From an uncultured Maribacter sp. (lineage in GTDB: Bacteria > Bacteroidota > Bacteroidia > Flavobacteriales > Flavobacteriaceae): a DNA stretch of 64,000 bases. This document shows, piece after piece, positions 35,162 through 43,580 of this stretch; the first letter of the stretch is position 1; every line of letters starts with the position of its first letter. The notes under the pieces are model-generated. The model saw only the letters and a program-made list of their open reading frames with translations. It ran no database searches and was not told where the DNA came from. The stretch lies in the NCBI GenBank assembly GCA_947493885.1, contig CANLTE010000001.1:186001-250000 (forward strand), given 5' to 3'. The position numbers were made by a program, and so were the translations under genes.

Positions 35162-36298
35162 ATGAAAACATATCTATTTTTATTCTTAGCGACACTTTTA
35201 ACAAACTCCTGTAATGAAACACAACCGCAAACACAACCAAAGAGTATGGAGGTGCAAAAAACTCTTTTGGTAAATTCCGATGGGACGTATGATAAAATCC
35301 CTTTGGAAAAAGATACCGTTGTGCTTAAGGTAATGCAAACACGAGTAAAATCGCTGTCTAGTTTTCCCTCAATAGAAGAAGGATTAGAAGAAAATATGAG
35401 GTACATGGAACAAATGGCGAAACAAGCCATGACAGAAGGAGATAAGCCCGATTTTATTTTATTTCATGAATTCCCATTGACTGGATATTCTTCGGGCTCT
35501 AGACAAGATAAGCTTCCATTTACTATTGAAGTTCCCGGTCCAGAAACTAAACGAATTGGAAAAATAGCCCAATCATGCGATTGTTACGTAGTTTTCGGAA
35601 GCTATGTTCGGGATAGCGAATGGCCAGATCATATACTAAGCATTAATACCGTCTTAGGAAGAGACGGCGAAATCGCAAAAACCTTTTGGAAATCTAGAAA
35701 TATAAAACGCCTATACAAAGACCGAGAAATCACTACTACCACAATTGAAGGAGTTCGTGACGCTTATCGCAAAAAATATGGTATTGCTGAAGAGTTCTCG
35801 GTATTACAAACTGAATTTGGAAATATCGCTGTAAGCACAGTCCAATTTGACCCCTTTATATACGCCGCTTTTGCAATGCGAGGTACCGAAATTATGTTAC
35901 GTACGGCAACGCTATTTGCTGAAGAAGATGTCGTATTTACGGCTTGGAGTAACGATTTTTACTCTGCCATGGCAAACTTCACACTTCCGGTTAGCACGGG
36001 GTACAATGCTGGAGAATCTGTTATTGTATCTCCCCATGGTGAAATTTTGGCAAAACACCCCAGCAAAGAAAATGATGGTATTGTTGAAGCCAAAATACCT
36101 ATTGCTGCATTTCGAAAAGATAGGACTATTCCAAATTACGCTTTAGAAATGACAAAACCCGTCTTTGAACAATACCTTCAAGAAATTCCGATAAATCATC
36201 TAAATGTTAAAAAAGAAAGTTTGCCCCAAACTGGGCAAGAGATGAAAGTACTTTTTGATAGTATAAGTAGATATAATCCACCAAAAAAAGCAAATTAA
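35162..36298 (+). CDS. Nitrilase-fold lipoprotein lacking the catalytic cysteine
   Basis: This 378-residue protein has a lipoprotein signal (FLATLLTNSCNET) and the carbon-nitrogen hydrolase fold. The Glu of the triad is Glu103 in LFHEFPLTGY, and a Lys is in IAKTFWKSR (173 or 177). The nucleophile segment reads GNIAVSTVQFDPFIYAAFAMRGTEIML (from 220). The family's Cys (usually in a GVxICYD pattern) is replaced, with Val227 in its place. It is therefore either inactive as an amidase or works by another route. The gene is in the plus-strand operon between two VOC genes. Confidence 0.75.
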   Translation: MKTYLFLFLATLLTNSCNETQPQTQPKSMEVQKTLLVNSDGTYDKIPLEKDTVVLKVMQTRVKSLSSFPSIEEGLEENMRYMEQMAKQAMTEGDKPDFILFHEFPLTGYSSGSRQDKLPFTIEVPGPETKRIGKIAQSCDCYVVFGSYVRDSEWPDHILSINTVLGRDGEIAKTFWKSRNIKRLYKDREITTTTIEGVRDAYRKKYGIAEEFSVLQTEFGNIAVSTVQFDPFIYAAFAMRGTEIMLRTATLFAEEDVVFTAWSNDFYSAMANFTLPVSTGYNAGESVIVSPHGEILAKHPSKENDGIVEAKIPIAAFRKDRTIPNYALEMTKPVFEQYLQEIPINHLNVKKESLPQTGQEMKVLFDSISRYNPPKKAN

Positions 36299-36314
36299 TT
36301 TTAAATTATTAAAC

Positions 36315-36752
36315 ATGTCAGTATTATACAAAAGAATTACATTGTGCGTTTCTGATTTAGAACGCTCCTTAAAAATTTATAGAGATATTTTAGGGTTTAC
36401 AATAAATTATGTTCAAGCCTCTGAAAAAGACTCCTTTTCCTATCCAGTTTTTAATATTCCAAATGAAGCAGATTTAAATTTTGCTACACTAGACAGCCCA
36501 ACTCAGGAACGTACTTTTGGGCTTACTGAAATTAAAGGAGTACCACTGCCAAAACAAGAAGGAATACATATGTCTGCTTCAGTAATAAAGGTTGATGACT
36601 TAACGAATGTTATATCCAAAATAGAAGCTCTTGGTTTAAAAACAACAGCAATTAAAACCGACGAAAATGAATATGCTTCCTTTATTGAACAAGCTTTCGT
36701 TGATTTTGATGGTCACTTAATTGTACTGTATCAATTAATAGAAAAGGTATAA
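36315..36752 (+). CDS. Single-domain VOC protein
   Basis: This 145-residue glyoxalase/bleomycin-resistance-type protein shows a domain beginning LYKRITLCVSDLERSLKIYRDILGF and ending FVDFDGHLIVLYQLIEKV. A typical VOC strand-helix start is clear, but the ligand His/Glu set is incomplete. It is close to the exported VOC protein at 42562-43095 (ERTFGLTEIKGVPLPK versus QRVLSLKEVKGIALPK) and to the broken copy just downstream. It is cytosolic and is the last intact gene of the plus-strand operon. Confidence 0.78.
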   Translation: MSVLYKRITLCVSDLERSLKIYRDILGFTINYVQASEKDSFSYPVFNIPNEADLNFATLDSPTQERTFGLTEIKGVPLPKQEGIHMSASVIKVDDLTNVISKIEALGLKTTAIKTDENEYASFIEQAFVDFDGHLIVLYQLIEKV

Positions 36753-36775
36753 TCAAGCAACGTACGCCGACACAA

Positions 36776-37050
36776 TTTAAAAGAGCTACACTATACCTAT
36801 CAATTGCTGATTAAAAAAGGGCTTTAGTTATATATCATGATCTTTTTAAGGTTTTCGGTAAACTATAAAAAAACAAAAATATCCCGTATTTAATATCCCA
36901 GAATATGCTGAGGTTTCCTTTATTGCTTTAGATAGCCATTCTCAAAATAGAACTTTTGCTCTTATGGGGGTCAAAGGTTATAAACCTCCTCCACAAAAAG
37001 GACCAAGAATGGCTGTTTTAGTTTTGCAGGTAGATAATTTAAAACTGTAA
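36776..37050 (+). pseudogene. Decayed VOC gene, duplicate of the upstream gene
   Basis: Reading from 36779 gives KRATLYLSIAD-stop-KRALVIYHDLF, which lines up with KRITLCVSDLERSLKIYRDIL of the gene before it. After another stop and a frame change, YPVFNIPEYAEVSFIALDS continues from 36880, followed by QNRTFALMGVKGY and VLQVDNLKL, matching YPVFNIPNEADLNFATLDS and what follows. It has at least two in-frame stops, one frameshift and no C-terminal third. No other feature is seen in the 303-bp space between the VOC gene and the convergent MFS gene. Confidence 0.8.
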
Positions 37051-37055
37051 TACGT

Positions 37056-38291
37056 CTACGTTGAAGATTGTAAAGGTTCCTCTGGAACTATCTTTTTTAT
37101 AAAAAAACTAATTATTAGCGCAATTCCTAACAATACAACAACGATCCAAAAACTAGTACTATAACTACCTGTTTGATCAGACACCAAACCAGTGATCCAC
37201 GCTCCAAGTCCAGAGCCTACTCCTTCAAAAGTAGAAATAATACCTCCGATTTTTCCCGCAGACTTTACTCCAAATGTGGTGATAATAATATAATTTAATA
37301 AGGTATATAATCCTCCCCAACCTAGACCTACAGCTATTAAACTTGGCCATACCAAACTCGCTGTATTCATAGCTATACCCACTGTTCCTATCATCATTAA
37401 TGCTAATTGAATTTTAAACAGTTTATATTCATTAATGTAATCTGTAATAACCCCAGAAGTTAACTTAGCTACTAAAATAATTGCAAAGAAAATGCTAAAC
37501 GTATTAGCCGCTTTTTCTGGGGAAAAATCCAATTCACGTAGATACAAAAACAGATTGCTAATTATTCCCATTATGCTATAAAAACAAAACACTCCAGCAA
37601 AACATATTGCCCAAAAAACAGGTTGACGAATAGCATTTTTAAACGAAATTTCTGTTAGCCCAGTTTCCTCATCTTTACCCTCGGAACCTACCACCGCATT
37701 ATCTCCTTTTTTAAATTTAACGGGCTTTACGAACGCTACAATTATTAGTAATATTATTATTGGAATAATAGCCTCGTATTGAAAGGCGGTTCGCCACCCA
37801 TAACTTTCTAATAAGGGTCTACCTATTTGAGGAATAACAATTCCTCCAGCTGAGGTTCCTGCCAGAGCAATCCCTATTGCAGTTCCCCTTTTATTTGTTA
37901 CTCTTTGAGACACCATTATAACAGTTGCCAATGTACCCGCACCTGAAACAGCAAAGGCAAAAACCAAATGGATACTGTACATATGCCATGTGGTTTGTAT
38001 TAACGAGTACATAAAATACATAGCGGCAATTAGGGATAGTCCAATAACCATCATTTTTTTTACACCATACCTATCAATCAATACTCCCACAAAAGGCATT
38101 ATAAAAGATGATGCCACCAGATTTACCAAATCTCGGAATTTAAGTTCGGACTTTGTCCAACCAAATTCATTGAGAATAGCCTCATCAAATATGGTAATCC
38201 CAGAAAATGTCATTCCGTTCGTAACCATTAATAATATTGTGCCAATAATGGCTATACTTAAAATTCCAAAAAACGATTTGTCTTTGCTCAT
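37056..38291 (-). CDS. MFS transporter, OFA (oxalate/formate antiporter)-like
   Basis: This 411-residue protein has 12 predicted helices. The MFS loop signature between helices 2 and 3 appears as GVLIDRYGVKKMMVIG, and SDQTGSYSTSFWIVVVLLG is near the end. Family resemblance is to monocarboxylate/oxalate-formate type carriers. It is the last gene of the 45.5-37 kb minus operon and overlaps the preceding gene by 4 bp. It probably moves an organic-acid intermediate or substrate of the pathway across the inner membrane; direction and ligand are not known. Confidence 0.83.
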   Translation of the reverse strand: MSKDKSFFGILSIAIIGTILLMVTNGMTFSGITIFDEAILNEFGWTKSELKFRDLVNLVASSFIMPFVGVLIDRYGVKKMMVIGLSLIAAMYFMYSLIQTTWHMYSIHLVFAFAVSGAGTLATVIMVSQRVTNKRGTAIGIALAGTSAGGIVIPQIGRPLLESYGWRTAFQYEAIIPIIILLIIVAFVKPVKFKKGDNAVVGSEGKDEETGLTEISFKNAIRQPVFWAICFAGVFCFYSIMGIISNLFLYLRELDFSPEKAANTFSIFFAIILVAKLTSGVITDYINEYKLFKIQLALMMIGTVGIAMNTASLVWPSLIAVGLGWGGLYTLLNYIIITTFGVKSAGKIGGIISTFEGVGSGLGAWITGLVSDQTGSYSTSFWIVVVLLGIALIISFFIKKIVPEEPLQSST

Positions 38292-38860
38292 ATCTTATTT
38301 CTTCTATATTCTATTGGTGTATCATATGGAGTAATTTTTATACCGTCTTTCCGAACTAATTCCATGACATCCAAACCTCTATCGGATAGTGTCTCGGTAA
38401 GTTGAAAGGTATATCCATTACCAATATCTGCAATATGATTTACGGTAAACTCATTAGTTACCATGAGTGTATACTCTGCTATACCAAATGGACGAATAGC
38501 AAGCTCATTAAAATCAAGGATAAATTTATTATTATCGTTTGTAGCTTCTTCCTTACTATATTTTTCAGGAATATTTACCGATTGTAAAAATGCTTTGGAC
38601 TTGCCATCAGAACGCATATAAAACAGCAGAGGTTTTAACTCTACCTCTTCTTGACCAGGGTGAATGTAATAGCTTTCTTCCAAAATGTAAAGTCCCTCGT
38701 GGTTGGAAGGTCTATTAATAATTTTATGGTCGCATATCGCCGTGACATGTTTGGCATAGGGGTGTATTTGCTTTCCCGCAGCTCTTTCTCTATCAATTTG
38801 TTCTTGATTATCAAGAGTTCCACATAAAATCTCGGTAAATCGTTCTAATATCTTATCCAT
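38288..38860 (-). CDS. Protein of unknown function, possibly a divergent CpeT-like barrel
   Basis: This 190-residue soluble protein has no signal peptide. Its start, FTEILCGTLDNQEQIDRERAAGK, has the LxGxxDNxxQ pattern that opens the CpcT/CpeT proteins of this island, and the length fits one such barrel. The later CpeT marks (YRQR, PGC) are not clear, so the relation is tentative. It starts directly where the upstream VOC gene ends and overlaps the MFS gene downstream, so it is embedded in the operon. Confidence 0.55.
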   Translation of the reverse strand: MDKILERFTEILCGTLDNQEQIDRERAAGKQIHPYAKHVTAICDHKIINRPSNHEGLYILEESYYIHPGQEEVELKPLLFYMRSDGKSKAFLQSVNIPEKYSKEEATNDNNKFILDFNELAIRPFGIAEYTLMVTNEFTVNHIADIGNGYTFQLTETLSDRGLDVMELVRKDGIKITPYDTPIEYRRNKI

Positions 38861-39847
38861 TTATTTTTTTTGTTGAAAAATTTCAAAATAAAATCCACTT
38901 GGCGACTGTAAAATACAAGCCTTGCCTTGTCCTAAAATAGCATCGTTTAGTTCATGTACATCAGAAAGCACTATATTTCCATTATCATTAGCTCTTTTAA
39001 CTACCTCTGCAATATTGTGTGTACAATAGGTATACATTCCTAACCCCTGATTTGGTATATGGCTAGGGACACCCGTGTTAATTGCTCCCCCATCTTTAAA
39101 CTCCAATACAATAACATAATTTTGTTCTGCACCTTCAGGCCAAATGCTGGTGAAGCGGTATGGAATTCCAGCAGGAGTCCCTAACGCTGAACCTTCAGCT
39201 GTTTCCCATACTTCATCCAATAAAATATTATGCCCTAAAACTTTAGTAAAAAAAGTTATCTCTGCTTCAGCATTATTAACTACCAAGGCTGAATAACCTG
39301 GTCCACCAAAACCTTGTTCATCACAGGGCGCAAGTTGAGAAATTCCAACCCGTTCAATACCAACACAATGTAAATAATCTGGTCCTTGATAAATGGTTTC
39401 TATATATTGACCTGGCACCCCATCTGCCCTAACAATATCTCCTATTTGCATTGGAGCCATAGCTTTAATTCCGTAGTCTTCCATACGCTTATGAAACCAA
39501 CGAGCATTTGAAGTTGGGAATCCAAGTGAAAAGGATCCAAGTTCATATGCACTATAACTATTGTGAATGTAAGGGGTTTTTGTTTTTAAGTGCAATAATC
39601 TTAACTGAATTAAACTATTTACAGAAGCTCTATAAACATGATATAAATCGTAGTCTATATCCTTAGGAATGTGCCAAAAATCTTTTTGTTTTATCTTTTC
39701 CTCATGCAGAACCTCTATAGGGCCATCAAAATGCATATTCATTACTGAACCATAAAAATGTTTATAACCTTCCAAATCCACAGTGCATAGCGTTGCAGTG
39801 TGTAAATATCCTGTTACGGCGTCGCCAGTAATGCCAGATGGTCTCAT
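38861..39847 (-). CDS. Two-domain VOC protein, paralogue A
   Basis: This 328-residue cytosolic protein has two VOC domains (about 8-165 and 185-328). The first opens GYLHTATLCTVDLEGYKHFYGSVMNMHFDGP; the second, PGYSALVVNNAEAEITFFTKVLGHNILLDEVWE, ends in SPSGFYFEIFQ. It is a clear paralogue of the next gene upstream, with shared DYLHCVGIERVGISQLAPCDE and GVPSHIPNQGLGMYTYCTHNI. The His expected on the first strand of a metal VOC enzyme is not evident, though GMYTYCTHNI has a late His. It could be a ring-cleavage-like enzyme, an isomerase or a binding protein. Confidence 0.75.
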   Translation of the reverse strand: MRPSGITGDAVTGYLHTATLCTVDLEGYKHFYGSVMNMHFDGPIEVLHEEKIKQKDFWHIPKDIDYDLYHVYRASVNSLIQLRLLHLKTKTPYIHNSYSAYELGSFSLGFPTSNARWFHKRMEDYGIKAMAPMQIGDIVRADGVPGQYIETIYQGPDYLHCVGIERVGISQLAPCDEQGFGGPGYSALVVNNAEAEITFFTKVLGHNILLDEVWETAEGSALGTPAGIPYRFTSIWPEGAEQNYVIVLEFKDGGAINTGVPSHIPNQGLGMYTYCTHNIAEVVKRANDNGNIVLSDVHELNDAILGQGKACILQSPSGFYFEIFQQKK

Positions 39848-39850
39848 TTT

Positions 39851-40855
39851 TTATCTATTGCTTTTTTCAAATATTTCTATATAAAATCCATTTGGTGATT
39901 GTAGTAAACAGCTCCTACCATTACCTAAAATACAATCCTCTACGGTTCGTAAACGCGATAAAATTTTGATGTTATGCTCCTCTGCGTTTGCAATTACTTT
40001 ATTAATATTACCTGTTTGAAAAGTATACATCCCTAAACCTTGATTTGGAACGGTGCTAGGAACACCAGTATTTATTTCTTTTCCTGCTTTAAACTCTAAC
40101 ATTAAAATATGATTTTGCTTAACGTTTGGAGCATAAATATTTATAAAACGAAAAGGTTCTCCCGCATCTATTCCTAAAGCGGAACCTTCTGAGGACTCCC
40201 AAACAGCATCCAAAAACAATTTATGTTCCAATACTTTGATGTAAAAATCAATTTCTGCATCTGCATTTTTTACAACAATAGCAGAATACCCTGGTCCTCC
40301 ATAACCTGTTTTAGGATCACAAGGGGCTAATTGAGGTTGCGCTACACGCTCAATACCTACGCAATGTAAATAATCTGGTCCCTTAAAAATAGTTTCTAAG
40401 TATTTAGCCTCTTCTCCATTATCTCTAATTATAATCCCCTCCTGCATTGGAGCCATAGACCCAACATTATATTCCTCTAAAATTTTGGTCATTCCGTTTA
40501 AATCTGATGTTGGAAAACCTAATGAAAAAGTTCCCAATTCATAAGACTGGTAACTATTATGAATGTGAGGTGTTTCTGTTTTTAAATGAATTACCCGAAT
40601 GCGTATTAAACTAGGAACGGATTCGCGGTAAATATGATACACATCATAATCAATATATTCAGGGATTTTCCAAAAAGATTTTTGAACACTTTTTTCTTCT
40701 TTAGAAATCTCAAAAGGTCCCTCGACCTTCATTTTCATTGCTCCTCCATAAAACTCATAATACATACCCATATTAGTAGTACATATTGTAGCTACATTTA
40801 AATAGCCTACTAAGGCATCCTCATGAATTCCTGCTGGTATTATTGGTTTAGACAT
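39851..40855 (-). CDS. Two-domain VOC protein, paralogue B
   Basis: This 334-residue paralogue of the gene that follows it by 3 bp shares long identical stretches (AxxPxxxIPNQGLGMYT-type segments, DYLHCVGIERVAQPQLAPCD, YELGTFSLGFPTSD). The domains cover about 10-165 and 190-332, and the tail SPNGFYIEIFEKS keeps the Glu typical of the last VOC strand. The side-by-side pair may form a heterodimer or act on two related intermediates. No export signal is seen. Confidence 0.75.
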   Translation of the reverse strand: MSKPIIPAGIHEDALVGYLNVATICTTNMGMYYEFYGGAMKMKVEGPFEISKEEKSVQKSFWKIPEYIDYDVYHIYRESVPSLIRIRVIHLKTETPHIHNSYQSYELGTFSLGFPTSDLNGMTKILEEYNVGSMAPMQEGIIIRDNGEEAKYLETIFKGPDYLHCVGIERVAQPQLAPCDPKTGYGGPGYSAIVVKNADAEIDFYIKVLEHKLFLDAVWESSEGSALGIDAGEPFRFINIYAPNVKQNHILMLEFKAGKEINTGVPSTVPNQGLGMYTFQTGNINKVIANAEEHNIKILSRLRTVEDCILGNGRSCLLQSPNGFYIEIFEKSNR

Positions 40856-40881
40856 TAGTTATTAAAAAATTTGGTTATTAT

Positions 40882-41577
40882 TTATTCTATTTTATCAAGA
40901 TTATGGTAGGCATATTTTGCCGCTGTACTGATAATATTACCAGTAGATAGTTCTGTGATTTTATCGCGATAACTAAACATATCTTTTATTAGTTTAACTT
41001 GATAGTTAAAAACTTTATCTCCAAAAGCGCAATCCATACCATTCATTTTCATGGTATAAGTATCTCCCTGTTTTGTGACAATTAAATCACATTTGTCTGG
41101 ATATGCTCTAATTTCCTTTGCTGTTATATTTAATAAAACCTTGGGGTTTTTCCAGGCCCCTACATACTTTTTTTTATCCTTAAAAGTCCACATTTTTACA
41201 CGTATGGTCTTTGTTGAATCAATATTTAATGTATAAATGCGCTGACGATAAATGCTATCTGGTTCGTGATCTCTGTATTCTTCTACATACAAAACGTTTT
41301 CACCAATTGTTGGGTTATTTAGTTTTATATAGTGCGATTCAATTTGTAGCCAGCCATTCTTTCCAGTATCATCTAATAACCAAATATCTTCTCCTGCTTT
41401 TTGAGCCTCTATAATTTGTTGGTCGTTATTGTACCTTCCTGGCCAAAAACTCATAATTTCATTTAACTGTGCTTCTGGCGTAATCGGTGCTTTTTCCTCC
41501 TTTTTAATCTCTTTGCAACCAAATATTAAAACTACAGTTAAAAACAGCAGATGAAATCTATTATACTTAATTGTCAT
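40882..41577 (-). CDS. CpcT/CpeT-like lipoprotein, copy 2
   Basis: This 231-residue protein has a lipoprotein signal (RFHLLFLTVVLIFGCKE) and one CpcT/CpeT domain. Marks are FWPGRYNNDQQ, LYVEEYRDHEPDSIYRQRIYTL, YPDKCDLIVTKQGDTYTMKMNGMDCAFG (equivalent to PGC..C-F), and a tail FSYRDKITELSTGN. The YRQR element is conserved in phycobilin lyases. I placed the start at the Met before the signal; the frame opens six codons earlier. It sits between an SUMF1-like gene and the VOC pair. Confidence 0.78.
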   Translation of the reverse strand: MTIKYNRFHLLFLTVVLIFGCKEIKKEEKAPITPEAQLNEIMSFWPGRYNNDQQIIEAQKAGEDIWLLDDTGKNGWLQIESHYIKLNNPTIGENVLYVEEYRDHEPDSIYRQRIYTLNIDSTKTIRVKMWTFKDKKKYVGAWKNPKVLLNITAKEIRAYPDKCDLIVTKQGDTYTMKMNGMDCAFGDKVFNYQVKLIKDMFSYRDKITELSTGNIISTAAKYAYHNLDKIE

Positions 41578-41607
41578 ATTTAATATTTTAACCATTTGCC
41601 TACATTA

Positions 41608-42552
41608 TTACAGTTCCGCAACTACCCGAAAACCTAGCATGAAACTTTTATAATCTGCACCATCTTTTGACCTGACTGCAGTTCTCCCCCATGAGATACC
41701 ACTTATCCAGCTCCCTCCTTTAGGTGTCCTAAAATTGCATTCATCTTTTGTTCCTACATATGAAGAACCATCAATTGGTGCATTAGTGAGGTCATAGGTA
41801 AAACAATCGTTTGTCCATTCCCAAGCATTTCCAACCATATCATACAATCCAAATGGATTGGGTTTAAACTTCTTTACAGGAGCAGTATATACATATCCGT
41901 CAGTACATGGAAAAATAGGACGAGAGGGATATTTATCTTTAAGCGCTGAATCCCCAATGTTGGCGTATTCACACGCCTGCTCCGGATTTGTTCCCCAAAA
42001 CCATGGTGCAGAATTCCCTGCTCGAGAAGCATATTCAAATTCAACAGCTGAGGGAATACGGTATTTTCGTCCTGTTTTTTTACTTAACCAGTCGCAGTAC
42101 GCTTTAGCATCACTCCAACTTACACAAACCACAGGAGCATCTTCTCGTTGCGGATATCCTGGATTTTCCCAGCTATGTTCACTGATATAACCATAACCTT
42201 TCCCATCAAAATAATTACACCCTACCAATGGTTGCCCCTTATAAACAGGAACATTAGACTTATATTTAGTTTCCTCCATAAACATTCTAAACTGTCCTAA
42301 TGTTACCTCATTGACAGCCATAGCAAAAGATTTTGATATAACTGCTTTTATACGGGTACGTTCACCTTTTTTTCTTCCTATTTCATCCTGATGAGAACCT
42401 ATGTATACAGAACCAATTGGAATTTCTACCATATCTGGACAACCTACACAATCAGAAAAAGTGTCGCCTTTACCATCTTGTACTATTTTCATACTAGGAA
42501 ATAATAAAAAAGATACTCCCACAATTATTACGAAAAAAAGCTCCTTTCTCAT
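41608..42552 (-). CDS. Exported SUMF1/formylglycine-generating-enzyme-like protein
   Basis: This 314-residue protein has a signal peptide (MRKELFFVIIVGVSFLLFPS) and an FGE-sulfatase domain (about 40-312). EIPIGSVYIGSHQDEIGR, VCVSWSDAKAYCDWLSKKTGRKYRIPSAVEFEYASRAG, NPFGLYDMVGNAWEWTNDCF and TPKGGSWISGISWGRTAVRS are typical. The C-terminal cysteine pair that does catalysis in true formylglycine enzymes is absent: the segment reads AVRSKDGADYKSFMLGFRV. It is thus more likely a structural or different-chemistry member. No sulfatase gene is near. Confidence 0.8.
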   Translation of the reverse strand: MRKELFFVIIVGVSFLLFPSMKIVQDGKGDTFSDCVGCPDMVEIPIGSVYIGSHQDEIGRKKGERTRIKAVISKSFAMAVNEVTLGQFRMFMEETKYKSNVPVYKGQPLVGCNYFDGKGYGYISEHSWENPGYPQREDAPVVCVSWSDAKAYCDWLSKKTGRKYRIPSAVEFEYASRAGNSAPWFWGTNPEQACEYANIGDSALKDKYPSRPIFPCTDGYVYTAPVKKFKPNPFGLYDMVGNAWEWTNDCFTYDLTNAPIDGSSYVGTKDECNFRTPKGGSWISGISWGRTAVRSKDGADYKSFMLGFRVVAEL

Positions 42553-42561
42553 ATCTGTCTA

Positions 42562-43095
42562 CTAAAAAGGTTGGTAAAGGGCTACTAAGTGCCCATCATA
42601 ATCAATAAATGATTGTTCTTTATACTTTAGCCTTTTACCCTCTACTACTTTAAGTTCTGATGTTTCCAGACTTAAAGCTTCTATTTTTAGCATAACCTCC
42701 TCCAAATCCGCAACTTTAATAAGTATTGCGCTCCTATAAGGTACTGACGGCTTAGGCAATGCTATTCCTTTTACTTCTTTTAAACTTAAAACACGCTGTT
42801 GTGAATCAGAATCCAGATTAACTAATCTCATTTTTGCTTCTTTAGGTATTTTAAAAACCTCATATGAGTACGAATCACTTTCTGTATCCATTATCGGCGA
42901 AGCGGAAAATCCTAAAATATCACGATATACTTTTAATGATTGGTCTAAATCCGAAATCAACAAACTGCTTCTCTTAAGAAGTAAACCTTCATTATTTGAA
43001 CCAGCTTTAGAGGTTAATGTTACTTCTTTAGTATGGCTTTTATAGCTTACAAAAGCCAAAAACAATAACATCAAAATACTGATTTTCAATTTCAT
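42562..43095 (-). CDS. Exported single-domain VOC protein
   Basis: This 177-residue protein starts at the Met that gives a signal peptide (MKLKISILMLLFLAFVSYKSH); the frame opens 69 bp earlier inside the peroxiredoxin gene, which I reject as start. The VOC domain (about 37-175) begins LLLKRSSLLISDLDQSLKVYRDILGFS and ends FIDYDGHLVALYQPF. It is the closest relative of the cytosolic VOC protein at 36315 and of the decayed copy. One member has a signal peptide and one does not, so related chemistry may occur on both sides of the membrane. Confidence 0.75.
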   Translation of the reverse strand: MKLKISILMLLFLAFVSYKSHTKEVTLTSKAGSNNEGLLLKRSSLLISDLDQSLKVYRDILGFSASPIMDTESDSYSYEVFKIPKEAKMRLVNLDSDSQQRVLSLKEVKGIALPKPSVPYRSAILIKVADLEEVMLKIEALSLETSELKVVEGKRLKYKEQSFIDYDGHLVALYQPF

Positions 43096-43099
43096 ATGA

Positions 43100-43576
43100 T
43101 TATTTTTCAGATAATGCATCCAATGTATTTTTAATATTCTCAAAATTGGGGAGTGTTTTTCCATCCGTAACCTCAGAGTATCTTATAATACCTTCCTTAT
43201 CAATAACAAATGCAGAACGCATAGCAAAATGAGTCATTCCAACAAAATCTCCTTCATAAAGTACCCCGAAAGCCTTACTAACCTCTCTGTTAAAATCTGA
43301 GCCTAATTTAAAGTTCAGATTATTTTCTTTTGCAAACTTATCCAACACAAAAGGGGAATCTGTGGAGACACCAACTACTTCTGCATTTAATGACACATAA
43401 TCATTTTCTTCACCATTTGCCGTACATAATTGCTCTGTGCAAACACTTGTAAATGCCAGAGGAAAAAAATGAAGAATCAAATTTTTTCCTCTGAAATCGT
43501 CAAGGGTTATTGGTTGCAAATCAGTACCAACCAATTTAAAATCCGGAGCTTTAATTCCCTTTTTTAGTATTGACAT
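43100..43576 (-). CDS. Peroxiredoxin (AhpE/BCP-like)
   Basis: This 158-residue thioredoxin-fold peroxidase has the peroxidatic Cys46 in FTSVCTEQLC and another Cys at 51. The conserved LILHFFPLAFTSVC segment and VGVSTDSPFVLDKFAKENNLNFKLGSD follow. It reduces hydrogen or organic peroxides in the cytosol. Its place inside the catabolic operon, 4 bp after a DUF1838 gene, suggests that the pathway makes peroxide. Confidence 0.88.
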   Translation of the reverse strand: MSILKKGIKAPDFKLVGTDLQPITLDDFRGKNLILHFFPLAFTSVCTEQLCTANGEENDYVSLNAEVVGVSTDSPFVLDKFAKENNLNFKLGSDFNREVSKAFGVLYEGDFVGMTHFAMRSAFVIDKEGIIRYSEVTDGKTLPNFENIKNTLDALSEK

Positions 43577-43580
43577 TGTT

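Noticed and set aside
43096-43164. Long N-terminus of the exported VOC protein at 42562
   Set aside because: It overlaps the peroxiredoxin gene and hides the signal peptide found at the internal Met.
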